45,664 bases of DNA from Rhizobium sp. ASV20 (lineage in GTDB: Bacteria > Pseudomonadota > Alphaproteobacteria > Rhizobiales > Rhizobiaceae), in the NCBI RefSeq assembly GCF_016429015.1, contig NZ_JAELTU010000045.1:1-45664 (forward strand). The letters are read 5' to 3'. Below are positions 27,031 to 34,987 of the stretch, in pieces. The position numbers and the translations under genes were made by a program. Below the pieces are notes generated by a model. That model saw only the letters and a list, made by a program, of their open reading frames with translations. It had not been told where the DNA came from and searched no databases. Numbering within the stretch: position 1 is the stretch's first letter; each line of letters begins with the position of its first letter.

Positions 27031-28026
27031 ATGTTGCGTTGGGGTTTCTTGGGGACGAGCTTTATTTCCCACACGATGGCGAAAGCGGTTGCCGGAAGCG
27101 CCGGGTCCGAGCTGGTAGCGGTCTCCGGGCGTGACTGCGCTCGGCTTGACGCCTTCGCCACACAATATCATGTGCCGAGACGGTATGGCACCTTGGACGC
27201 CCTCGCAGCGGATGAAGACGTCGACGTGATCTATGTTGGCCTTCCCAACAACGTCCATGCCCAGGCGGTAATTGCCGCTGCCGCGCAAGGGAAGGCAATC
27301 CTCTGCGAGAAATCGCTGGCAACCAATATGTCAGACGCTCGCGCGATAGCGCAGGCGGTTCAGGATAGCGGGATATTTTTCGTCGAAGGGCTGATGTATC
27401 TCAGCCACCCGATCATCGCCGCATTTGGTGATGTTATCAAGTCCGGCCGCCTGGGGCGTTTGCGCGCCGTTTCGGCGACCTACGCCGCAGATATTTGGGA
27501 CGTCGTCAATCCGGATGGCAACGGAACCATCTTCAATCTCGGGTGCTATCCGGCCTCGTTGTTACACTATGTCCTCAAAAAAGGTGGCGATGACGCCGTG
27601 TTCGCGCAAAGGCAGGTACAAGCCACCGGTAATCGCTCTCCGAAGGATCGGAACATGTGTGACGCGACCGCTATCATCAAGTTCGCCAGCGGACTTATTG
27701 CTGGCATAACGAGCACGGATAGCTTCGGAATGTCACATGAATTCACCGTTCGAGGGGAGCTCGGCTCATTGCGGTTCCTGACCAACCCATGGCTGCCGGC
27801 GGCGGGTGAAAATAGCTTTGAAATCGAAATTTATGGCCATCCGATCGAAAGGATAACGCACTCGTCAGGGTATGATGCTTTCGATTATCAAGTCCAGCGT
27901 GTGGAGGCGGCTATGAGGAACGGGCATCGCGAAGCCGCGCCGCCGTCACCAAGCCTTGACGATTCACTGCAGATAATGGGCTTTCTGACCGAATGGCAGC
28001 TTTTGGCCGAAAGTGCTGCCGGTTGA
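27031..28026 (+). CDS. Gfo/Idh/MocA family NAD(P)-dependent oxidoreductase
   Basis: The gene encodes 331 residues from the ATG at 27031, where the Rossmann strand begins at once (MLRWGFLGTSFISHTMAKAV). The nucleotide-binding domain continues with ELVAVSGRDCARLDAFATQY and YVGLPNNVHAQAVIAAAAQGKAILCEKSLATN, where EKS stands at the usual EKP position. The C-terminal alpha/beta domain follows (GIFFVEGLMYLSHPIIAAFGDVI). Members oxidise or reduce sugars, inositols and keto-sugars. Placed beside two TIM-barrel isomerase-like genes and a GMC oxidase, it could reduce or epimerise a keto-sugar intermediate (inference). Confidence 0.9.
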   Translation: MLRWGFLGTSFISHTMAKAVAGSAGSELVAVSGRDCARLDAFATQYHVPRRYGTLDALAADEDVDVIYVGLPNNVHAQAVIAAAAQGKAILCEKSLATNMSDARAIAQAVQDSGIFFVEGLMYLSHPIIAAFGDVIKSGRLGRLRAVSATYAADIWDVVNPDGNGTIFNLGCYPASLLHYVLKKGGDDAVFAQRQVQATGNRSPKDRNMCDATAIIKFASGLIAGITSTDSFGMSHEFTVRGELGSLRFLTNPWLPAAGENSFEIEIYGHPIERITHSSGYDAFDYQVQRVEAAMRNGHREAAPPSPSLDDSLQIMGFLTEWQLLAESAAG

Positions 28027-28352
28027 TCCAGCTGATTATTGTTCCAGCCTGAGCGTGTATGCAGGCAAGTCGTCGGAAACGACCTTAAGAGGGGACGCCA
28101 CGGTCGATGCGCTCTCGGCCATATTCTGACGGTTCCCCAAGTCTGATCAGTCAAATCCGGAAGGGGCCTGGATAACGGAACAATCTGCTCAAGCTCCGCT
28201 GACGTCACATGACGACCGGCGGTGCGACGACAATCCATATGGCTGCGACGTGATGAGTGTTGCTCCTTGCCTTTCAATGACCGATTGATCGGTTGCATGT
28301 TGGCTGACATAGTTCCGGCGCGCATCCGTCCATAGCAAGCAAAGATCCATCG
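28027..28352. other. Intergenic region with one palindrome (326 bp)
   Basis: No gene was found. A perfect palindrome ACCGATTGATCGGT (28280-28293) lies about 60 bases upstream of the next start and is the only notable element. Confidence 0.4.
28280..28293. promoter_or_regulatory. Candidate operator, 14-bp palindrome
   Basis: ACCGAT-TG-ATCGGT has perfect 6-bp arms and sits where a repressor of the downstream TIM-barrel gene would bind. The ATCG-containing form is compatible with LacI-type regulators. It differs from the AAATCGATTT sites seen further along. Confidence 0.4.
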
Positions 28353-29201
28353 ATGACCGAATCTGCCAATCCTTCCGCATTGCCCGTTTCCGCTCGCCCC
28401 TTGGCGAAGATCAGCCTGAAATGGGGCATGGTCGAGGAGCCTTCGCTTTCCATTCTGGAGAAGTTCCAACTCCTGCGGGATCTCGGCTATGACGGGATTG
28501 AGCTCGACTCGCCCAATGATTTGCCGCTCGATGAGGTGCTGAATGCCCGCGATAAGACCGGGCTCGATATTCCCGGCCTCGTCAACGCCGTGCACTGGAA
28601 ACATCCGCTGACGGATCCTGATCCGTCGGCGCGTCAGGCCTGCGTCGATTCCATGATCAAGGCGCTCCGTGACGCAAAGCTCTACGGCGCCACGACGGTG
28701 TTGCTCGTTCCCGGGGTCGTTAATGCAGATACCAGTTATAAGACCGCTTACGCGAGGGCCAGCGAGGAAATCGTCAGGATCCTGCCGGCCGCGGAAGAGG
28801 CCGGCGTCTCGATTGCGCTCGAAAACGTGTGGAACGACTTCCTTCTGAGCCCGCTTGAGGCGGCTGATTTCGTCGATCGCTTTAAACATCCGAAGCTCGG
28901 CTGGTATTTCGATGTCGGCAATGTTCTCCGCTATGGTCGCCCGACGCATTGGATCGAGGCGCTTGGCAAGCGCATCCTGAAGGTCGATATCAAGGAATAT
29001 AGCCTTGAAAAGATGAACAGCGAAGGCCCGTGGAAAGGCTTCGACGTCGAGCTGGGCGAGGGCGATTGCGATTGGGCCTCTGTCAACAAGGCCCTGTCTG
29101 ATATCGGCTATTCCGGCTGGGGCTCGATTGAGGTGCCGGGAGGCGACCGACATCGCCTCGCCGAACTCAAGAAGCGCGTCGACCTGATCGCCGCTCTTTA
29201 G
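28353..29201 (+). CDS. Sugar phosphate isomerase/epimerase family TIM-barrel protein (first copy)
   Basis: The gene encodes 282 residues of the AP_endonuc_2 / xylose-isomerase-like fold. Markers: FQLLRDLGYDGIELDSPND, the metal-binding Glu in SIALENVWNDF, Asp in GWYFDVGNVLRYG and the last Glu in WGSIEVPGGD. The third ligand region reads LKVDIKEYS, where the family more often has His (HIKD), so the metal site may differ. Members act as isomerases, epimerases, inosose dehydratases and, as known for C-glycoside deglycosidase alpha subunits, as lyases of 3-keto-glycosides. It is convergent with a second family member 25 bases away. Confidence 0.85.
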   Translation: MTESANPSALPVSARPLAKISLKWGMVEEPSLSILEKFQLLRDLGYDGIELDSPNDLPLDEVLNARDKTGLDIPGLVNAVHWKHPLTDPDPSARQACVDSMIKALRDAKLYGATTVLLVPGVVNADTSYKTAYARASEEIVRILPAAEEAGVSIALENVWNDFLLSPLEAADFVDRFKHPKLGWYFDVGNVLRYGRPTHWIEALGKRILKVDIKEYSLEKMNSEGPWKGFDVELGEGDCDWASVNKALSDIGYSGWGSIEVPGGDRHRLAELKKRVDLIAAL

Positions 29202-29226
29202 TTTCCAGATTGCCAGAGGGCGATGT

Positions 29227-30114
29227 TCAGTGGCCGGCAGCGGCTGCAAACATCGCTCTTGCATTCTTCAGGCCGGCTTCGCAGCCGAATTGCGCCGGCT
29301 CGTTGCCTTCATATTCCAGCGAGACGAAGCCGTCATAACCCGAGGCGACGATGTCCTCGACGATCGACCTGACGGGCAGGTCGCCATAGCCGAAGACCGA
29401 GCCGCGGATTGCCTGGCCGCCGACCGTCTGCAGCCAGTCCGCGCCGGGCGCGGTCTGACGCACGTAGAAATCCTTGATGTGGACGAAACTCGCCTCGGCA
29501 AGGCAGGCGCGCGTTCCTGTCAGGGGGTTCTCATCGACGCAGAGGAAATTGCCGATATCGACGGTGAGCTTGAAGTTCGGCAGGTTGACGGCATGCTGAA
29601 GCCGCTTGATCCGCTCGCTCGAGTTCATGAAGAAGCCGTGATCCTCGACGCTGGTAGTCACGCCATAGCGCCCTGCATGTGCGGCAAGCTCATGGGTGGC
29701 TTCAGCGATCGTCGGGAAGGCCGCTTCGAACTGGCCGGGCTCCGTTGCGCGGAGCGACCATGGCACGACATCGTGGCGCAGAAAGCGGACGTCGAGCTTG
29801 TCGCAAAGCTCGACATAGCGCTTCAGACGGCTCAGCTGGAATGCGCGCTCGCCGTCATCGATGAAATTTCCCGACGTGCAGAGCCCGGAAATGGGTACGC
29901 CGTTTTTCTGAGATGTGTCGGTCAACCGCTTCAGCTTTTCCGCATCATTGGCGAGTTCATATTGGATGTCCTGCCCTTCGGGTGCGACGGAATGCGTCGC
30001 CAGTTCGACATGATCGCCGCCATGTTTGCCCACCCATGCAAAGACATCCTCAATCTGCATGGCGCCGCTTTGCATCAATGAACGGAAACTGTATGAACTC
30101 AAACCTAACTTCAT
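29227..30114 (-). CDS. Sugar phosphate isomerase/epimerase family TIM-barrel protein (second copy)
   Basis: The gene encodes 295 residues. It starts MKLGLSSYSFRSLMQSGAM, a typical beta-1 strand of the family. Metal ligands are visible and intact: Glu in TTSVEDHGFF, Asp in KLTVDIGNFL, His in FVHIKDFY and Glu in GFVSLEYEGNE. It is clearly diverged from the neighbouring copy, so the pair is not a recent duplication. It is divergently transcribed from the GMC oxidoreductase gene through a 121-base region with a strong palindrome, implying common control. Probable substrate: a keto-sugar or keto-glycoside made by the GMC enzyme (inference). Confidence 0.88.
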   Translation of the reverse strand: MKLGLSSYSFRSLMQSGAMQIEDVFAWVGKHGGDHVELATHSVAPEGQDIQYELANDAEKLKRLTDTSQKNGVPISGLCTSGNFIDDGERAFQLSRLKRYVELCDKLDVRFLRHDVVPWSLRATEPGQFEAAFPTIAEATHELAAHAGRYGVTTSVEDHGFFMNSSERIKRLQHAVNLPNFKLTVDIGNFLCVDENPLTGTRACLAEASFVHIKDFYVRQTAPGADWLQTVGGQAIRGSVFGYGDLPVRSIVEDIVASGYDGFVSLEYEGNEPAQFGCEAGLKNARAMFAAAAGH

Positions 30115-30158
30115 TATGCCTCTCCTCGAGCGCTCTCACCAAAACTTTGTTTGACAGC

Positions 30159-30218
30159 TTAACAATCCCTGTTGACTTCGGCTATGATACATCTTTGTTT
30201 GAAATCAAATTGATTTAA
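30159..30218. promoter_or_regulatory. Divergent promoter region with LacI-like operator upstream of the GMC gene
   Basis: A plus-strand promoter is possible: TTAACA (30159-30164), 18 bases, TATGAT (30183-30188). Just downstream lies AAATCAA-A-TTGATTT (30202-30216), a perfect inverted repeat with 7-bp arms. The 17-mer 30202-30218 matches 16 of 17 bases of a site upstream of the class I aldolase gene (41703-41719). Confidence 0.6.
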
Positions 30219-30235
30219 CTCTGGGGATAGCAGGA

Positions 30236-31723
30236 ATGTCTCGTCAATCTGCCGACGTCGTCATCATCGGAAGTGGCCCGACCGGTTCGGCCTACGCGCG
30301 GGTCATCAGGAATAACTGGCCGGAAGCGCGTATCTTGATGGTGGAAGCAGGCCCGCAGATTCTGCCGCGCAAGGGCGCGCATCTCGACAATATCGCTGAT
30401 CTCGACGAACGCGCGGCCTTCGAAGTGCGTGCTCAGGGTGGCGACCGCAGCCCGCGCATGCCGATCAACAAGGAGGAGTGGGAGGCTCGCCGCGCTGGTG
30501 GCTTCGATCATTCTTTGCTGCGCCGTTCGGGCCTTTTCATCGCAAACGACGCCGATGCCCAGGATGAGAACCTCTTTGCCGGCTTCTCGGCGGCCAATGT
30601 CGGCGGCATGGGCACGAAATGGTCGACCGGCACGCCGGTTCCGTCCGAGATCGAACTGGTGCCCTTCATCCCCTCCGATGAAATGCATAGCGCGCTGGCG
30701 GTTTCGGCGCAGTTGCTCGGCACCAACAAGGACCCCCACGCCGGTGATGTTGCCGCCATCGCCATGCGAAAGCGTCTGGGTGAGGTCTTCGATCCCGGCC
30801 GCACGCCCGATCGCTTTGTCCAGCCGATGCCGCTCGCTGCGACGCCTGGTTCCGACGGCCTGCGCTATCACGGCACCGACGTGGTGCTCGGCGATCTTGT
30901 TGATGAGCCGGAGGAAAGCTTTCATATCCTCTCCGAAACAGCTTGCCGTCGCGTGATCCATGATAACGGCCAGGTTACCGGCGTCGAACTTGCGCGTGCG
31001 GGCTCGGACGAGACCTTTATCATCCGGGCCGGCACGGTCGTCGTCGCTTGTGATTCGCTGCATTCCCCGCAGATGCTCTACGCTTCGGGAATTCGCCCCG
31101 AAGCACTTGGCCGCTACATCAACGACCACTACATCGTGTCGCAAATCACCGAGATGCAGACGGATGTGTCCATGGCCGCGATGAGCTGGATTCCGGCGAC
31201 CAAGGATCTGCCCTATTCTGTCACCATTGCTCCCGCCAGCCTACGCTCGATGCCGCATACCAGCGAAATGAGTGGCCAGCCGGTTGGCATGGGCGTTTTC
31301 GTGCCTTCCGATATCAGCGCCGACAATCGCGTCATCTTCGACGACAATCGCCGTGACTGGCTTGGCCTGCCGGCCATCTCCATTCACTGGCGCCAGTCCG
31401 ACGGCGACAAGGCGCGCCTGGAAGACGCCAAGGGCCTCGCCCAGCGTGTTTCCGCCATTATCGGTCGTCCGGCGGCCGGTTTCGCCACCTTCGTGCAGCC
31501 CGTTGGCTCGTCGCTGCACTATCAAGGCACAATCCGTATGGGCGAACGCGACGATGGCACCAGCGTCTGCGACAGGAACTCCAAGGTATGGGGCTTCGCG
31601 AACCTCTATGTCGCCGGCAATGGCGTCATTCCGACCATGACCGCGACTAACCCGACGCTGTTCAGCGTCGCTCTCGCCAGCATCGGCGCCCGCCAGATCG
31701 CTGCCGCCCGCCGCACCGTCTGA
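30236..31723 (+). CDS. GMC family FAD-dependent oxidoreductase, pyranose/glycoside oxidase-like
   Basis: The gene encodes 495 residues. The FAD-binding start is SADVVIIGSGPTGSAYARVIRNNWPEARILMVEAGP. The C-terminal half has GSSLHYQGTIRMGERDDGTSVCDRNSKVWGFANLYVAGNGVIPTMTATNPTLFSVALA, the GMC pattern with the active-site His in LHYQGT and the Asn in ATNPT. There is no signal peptide, so it is cytoplasmic. The layout resembles pyranose 2-oxidase relatives, including bacterial enzymes that oxidise C3 of glycosides. Together with TIM-barrel lyase/isomerase candidates on both sides, a route of glycoside 3-oxidation followed by elimination of the aglycone is the best guess. The substrate is not determined by sequence. 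Confidence 0.85.
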   Translation: MSRQSADVVIIGSGPTGSAYARVIRNNWPEARILMVEAGPQILPRKGAHLDNIADLDERAAFEVRAQGGDRSPRMPINKEEWEARRAGGFDHSLLRRSGLFIANDADAQDENLFAGFSAANVGGMGTKWSTGTPVPSEIELVPFIPSDEMHSALAVSAQLLGTNKDPHAGDVAAIAMRKRLGEVFDPGRTPDRFVQPMPLAATPGSDGLRYHGTDVVLGDLVDEPEESFHILSETACRRVIHDNGQVTGVELARAGSDETFIIRAGTVVVACDSLHSPQMLYASGIRPEALGRYINDHYIVSQITEMQTDVSMAAMSWIPATKDLPYSVTIAPASLRSMPHTSEMSGQPVGMGVFVPSDISADNRVIFDDNRRDWLGLPAISIHWRQSDGDKARLEDAKGLAQRVSAIIGRPAAGFATFVQPVGSSLHYQGTIRMGERDDGTSVCDRNSKVWGFANLYVAGNGVIPTMTATNPTLFSVALASIGARQIAAARRTV

Positions 31724-32145
31724 CCGGGAAATCGGCTGAACGGCGACGGCGAAACTCAAGGTTCCGATCGTTGGCCGCGGCCAGATGGAGCAAGGTCGTC
31801 GGCGATGGCCCTATTCGTCAGGCGCGGTGAAGGGCTGCATTCATGTATTGAGAGGCCGGATCATCGTAATGGTACGGCCTCTATGTCAATGGGGCATAGC
31901 AATACCGCAATCGCGGCGCGCAAAGCGGTTGAGCGCGCTGCCCGACCCCTCCTTCTCATAAAGCGGAACGCGTGACGCTTTCATGGCGCTTGCGCATGCA
32001 TGCCGACGATGATGGCGCAGGACAGCGGTCTCCGCATATGCTTTGGGGAGATAGCCTTATCCACGGCGGTCAGGTGGGCCAAGCGCTCGCTGCGATACGT
32101 GAAAACGAATGTGCATCTGTTATAGCCGCCGCCTTCCGGATCGTT
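31724..32145. other. Convergent intergenic region of about 420 bp with a hairpin
   Basis: No gene was found. AGAGGCCG (31851-31858) pairs with CGGCCTCT (31875-31882), and inner bases ATCAT/ATGGT extend the stem. It is a probable terminator for the GMC gene, with no T tract. Nothing else stands out in the remainder. Confidence 0.4.
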
Positions 32146-32847
32146 TTAGGATGCGGGCAGGTTGTCTATCAAAAGAGCAAACAACACATGCTGGTTGCGC
32201 AGACGGTCTTCGTCCACGGTCAATTCTCGATGCTCATCGGCAATGTGTAGGATGCGGCTTTGCGCCCCCATGTTGGATTGGTCGACGAAGCGGATTGTGC
32301 TGATGGCGGCGATCGGAATGCTGCCCTTGCGCAGGGTCAAGGCATTCTGGTCCAGAGAGGCGCCTGGACCGAACGAGATCCTTTCGCCCTTCTCCAGCGC
32401 ATTGCGTGCCTCGCGCCAGAGATGAGGCAGGGTCCTGTTCTCCAGTATCCGTTCCCAGGTGGCGGCGCCTTGCCAAATATCCCAGCGCAGCAAAAGCCGC
32501 TTGCCACAAGACATTCGAATCTCGGTTGCAGTCTTGCTGACATAGGATCCAATGCTGGCCATCTCGGCATAGGGATAGGTCTCTCCCCCATAGATCATCG
32601 CCTGTTCGTCGAAAATCAGCCGCCTGGGGCTGAGCAGGTAATAGGCAAGGGTCGGCCCTTGGCCGACCGTCATCAGCAGCGACAAGCCACCAAGGATCAC
32701 GACGCTGCTCGGGAGTGCGGCCAAGCCATATCGTCCGCCACAAGCACTGATCGCACCGGCTGCGATTGCGCCCGTCAAGCTTATGAGCAGCGAACGAAGA
32801 GGTAGTTGCCGTTTCGCGTGGAGCGTTGAAAACGGCGTTTCAACCAT
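32146..32847 (-). CDS. Membrane protein with PH-like cytoplasmic domain, second of a coupled pair
   Basis: The gene encodes 233 residues from the ATG at 32847. That codon lies inside the last codons of the upstream gene (ATGGTTGA, 8-base overlap), indicating translational coupling. Two membrane helices near residues 20-65 (LLISLTGAIAAGAISAC, LPSSVVILGGLSLLM) precede repeated strand-rich units: SPRRLIFDEQAMIYGGETYPYAEMASIGSYV and LDQNALTLRKGSIPIAAISTIRFVDQS. Each resembles the start of a bacterial PH-like domain. There is no catalytic motif. The function is unknown; it probably acts in complex with the partner encoded upstream. Confidence 0.65.
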   Translation of the reverse strand: MVETPFSTLHAKRQLPLRSLLISLTGAIAAGAISACGGRYGLAALPSSVVILGGLSLLMTVGQGPTLAYYLLSPRRLIFDEQAMIYGGETYPYAEMASIGSYVSKTATEIRMSCGKRLLLRWDIWQGAATWERILENRTLPHLWREARNALEKGERISFGPGASLDQNALTLRKGSIPIAAISTIRFVDQSNMGAQSRILHIADEHRELTVDEDRLRNQHVLFALLIDNLPAS

Positions 32848-33373
32848 GGGACTGCGAGTGGCTGGCCGCCGCCGCATAAAGGCTGCATAGACGCAAATAT
32901 TCGTCGCGCTTTGTACGGAAGTGCGTGGCGACGACCGTATGGCTCTTTGCCGGATCGCCGCCTCGCAAGGAGATGATGCTGTTCGTCTTAATCACGCGGT
33001 ACGTATCGATCCATTCATTCTCGACCACGGTCGGCCATGGCATCAACCTGTCGAATCTGCGTGTGCGCAGATGCAACCCCGCCTTCGAGAGCACGATGAT
33101 CGGTTGCTTCACGTAGCGAAACTGCAGAAGCAGGACCGCTGCGGCCGCCAGAAACAGGATCGCAAAACCGATCGCCCAATTTGTCCTGTGCATGGACATC
33201 AGAAGCGCGCTCAATGCGCAACCGGCAATGATGTAAAGCGCCAGCCGGATCAGGATTTTCGGCACAGACACGAAGATTTCATGGGGCTGCTCCAGTTGGC
33301 GCAGCATGTTTTCGTTCAGATATACCGAAGTGTCCGATGTTCGGCTTCCGGATGCAATTGCTATGGGAATCAA
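32840..33373 (-). CDS. Membrane protein with PH-like domain, first of a coupled pair
   Basis: The gene encodes 177 residues from a TTG at 33373, supported by GAGGA 7 bases upstream; the first ATG (33307) has no ribosome-binding site. Two membrane helices (ILIRLALYIIAGCALSALLMSM and WAIGFAILFLAAAAVLLLQF) are followed by VKQPIIVLSKAGLHLRTRRFDRLMPWPTVVENEWIDTYRV, a strand-turn pattern like bacterial PH domains. It overlaps the next gene by 8 bases. I do not recognise a named family. The pair may form one membrane complex. Confidence 0.62.
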   Translation of the reverse strand: MIPIAIASGSRTSDTSVYLNENMLRQLEQPHEIFVSVPKILIRLALYIIAGCALSALLMSMHRTNWAIGFAILFLAAAAVLLLQFRYVKQPIIVLSKAGLHLRTRRFDRLMPWPTVVENEWIDTYRVIKTNSIISLRGGDPAKSHTVVATHFRTKRDEYLRLCSLYAAAASHSQSHG

Positions 33374-33626
33374 AATCCATTCCTCATATTGAAGACGTCG
33401 AGATTAAAAAGGCGATGCGCCGGGTGGAATCATCAGATATCCCGGATGGCATGGATATAGTCATAACCATAGGCATGTCGATCCTGACTGCGATCGTCAA
33501 TGCAACGTGATGGGGCAGACGCTCGAAACAAGCTCATCGCGTAGGGTCACACTGGCAGCCTTGGCATTGCAGCCTGTCGGCCAAGTATGTGCGATCAGGT
33601 CCGGCAGCATATCGGTGCCCGGCTCC

Positions 33627-34427
33627 TCATCCCCACATGCTCACGGCATGGTCAACGATCTCCCTCATGCTCGCAAGCTGTGCGCGAGCCTCTCCCAAAG
33701 GCGCCTGGGTGACGAGTCCTGCTTTCATGGCTGAAGTGCCGACCGTCAGGAATTCGTCATCGTCCATCACCGCGGCGATTTCGAAGTCTACCCAACGTCG
33801 CGTGCCGTTGATGACGAGCGGGGCTCCCTCCCTTACCCTGGCGCGGTCTGGCCATCGGCGCTGTTCAGCAAGGTGCAGCGCCGTACAACGGTTGAAATCG
33901 ACACCGATCAGAATAATCCGGGCGTCCAGCCTGTAGAGGGTGCCGAGCGGCGACCGTTCTCCGAGAGGGTCTTCGAGGGCGTGTTCTCTCGTGATCTCTC
34001 CGGCCAGCGGTCCGAGAGCGGCGAAGGATGCCGAAGGGTGGTGACTTCGCGCAGCGCCCGGCCAGCTCCGAAAGAGCTCGGCAACCGCTCCCATGTTCCT
34101 TGTCGGCGTCGTTCGAGCGTCAAACGGAGGCATGCTGGCCTTGATCGGCGCGATCCATTCCTTCGGCACCGGAGGCATGCCCCAGTTTTCGGGATTGGTT
34201 ATCTGCGCCGAATGCGCCGGCATCACAATCGTGCCAGCCGATCCGACAGCCTCGATCAGCGCTTGAATGACGGCGACCGGGCCGCCGCAGACCCAACCCA
34301 GAGAGGAAAGAGACGTATGCACCAAGAGGATGTCGCCGCGGCGAACGCCGATCTTGCCCAGCTCGACGGTCAGGCTGCGGACGGTGATCGGAGATTTGGT
34401 TCGGGCGATCTGATCCGCTTCGTTCAT
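33627..34427 (-). CDS. Aminoglycoside N(3)-acetyltransferase family protein
   Basis: The gene encodes 266 residues of the Antibiotic_NAT family. The acetyl-CoA-binding start reads GDILLVHTSLSSLGWVCGGPVAVIQALIEAVG. The signature SHHPSASFAALGPLAGEITREH follows, then SPLGTLYRLDARIILIGVDFNRCTALHLAE, with the His-containing loop of AAC(3) enzymes. Length and motifs are close to true AAC(3) proteins, but many chromosomal homologues in soil bacteria do not confer resistance and have unknown substrates. It is isolated from other resistance or mobility genes, so it is probably a housekeeping or intrinsic gene. Confidence 0.87.
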   Translation of the reverse strand: MNEADQIARTKSPITVRSLTVELGKIGVRRGDILLVHTSLSSLGWVCGGPVAVIQALIEAVGSAGTIVMPAHSAQITNPENWGMPPVPKEWIAPIKASMPPFDARTTPTRNMGAVAELFRSWPGAARSHHPSASFAALGPLAGEITREHALEDPLGERSPLGTLYRLDARIILIGVDFNRCTALHLAEQRRWPDRARVREGAPLVINGTRRWVDFEIAAVMDDDEFLTVGTSAMKAGLVTQAPLGEARAQLASMREIVDHAVSMWG

Positions 34428-34987
34428 GACATTCTTCCGGTCGCTTGTTTCGCTGGCGTTGCCGGGCGGTCGACAACCGGTCCTCGCCGCGATGATAGCG
34501 TCGTCGGGGTGAAAGTATAGTCACCGCGTCCCGCTTTGCCGAGGTCGCGTAGAGCTGTGTTGATCGTCGGTACAGTTGACGCTGAGATAGATCATGTTTC
34601 AACCGAACGGATCAGCTTTGCGAAGCGCTGCCGGTTGAATGTCGCCGAGTTTGCTTGCGGGAAAGGCCATTGGATGATGAAATTGCCTTGGATTCTGATC
34701 ACGACCCGGTCGAGGATTGGTCAAGGGCTTGTTGTAGGGAGCACGGGAGAAACGTGGCGATTTTTTTACCGGCGGTGCGCGCAGAAGGTCGCGGGACATC
34801 GCTGGGCTATTTCGAAAGAGGGTAGCGTGTAAAGATAATGCTCTGGCTGCAAGCGGCGCCACAGGCGCAAGGCGCTGCTGAAAAATCGAAGTGGAAAATA
34901 AGCTCTATGACTTTGAAGCGCTTGCGATAAATATCGTTCCTTGCCCGCTTGTCGGGTGTGATACATAAAGGGTCCAGCGGATAGATC
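34428..34987. other. Divergent intergenic region of 560 bp before the encapsulin operon
   Basis: No credible gene was found on either strand. It should contain promoters for the acetyltransferase (minus) and the DyP/encapsulin operon (plus). CGATA-AA-TATCG (34925-34936) is a small palindrome about 50 bases upstream of the peroxidase start and may be a regulator site. No convincing -35/-10 pair was found. Confidence 0.4.

Noticed and set aside
27888..29264. Minus-strand open frame of 458 codons
   Set aside because: It is antisense to the TIM-barrel gene and the end of the oxidoreductase gene, with no domain of its own.
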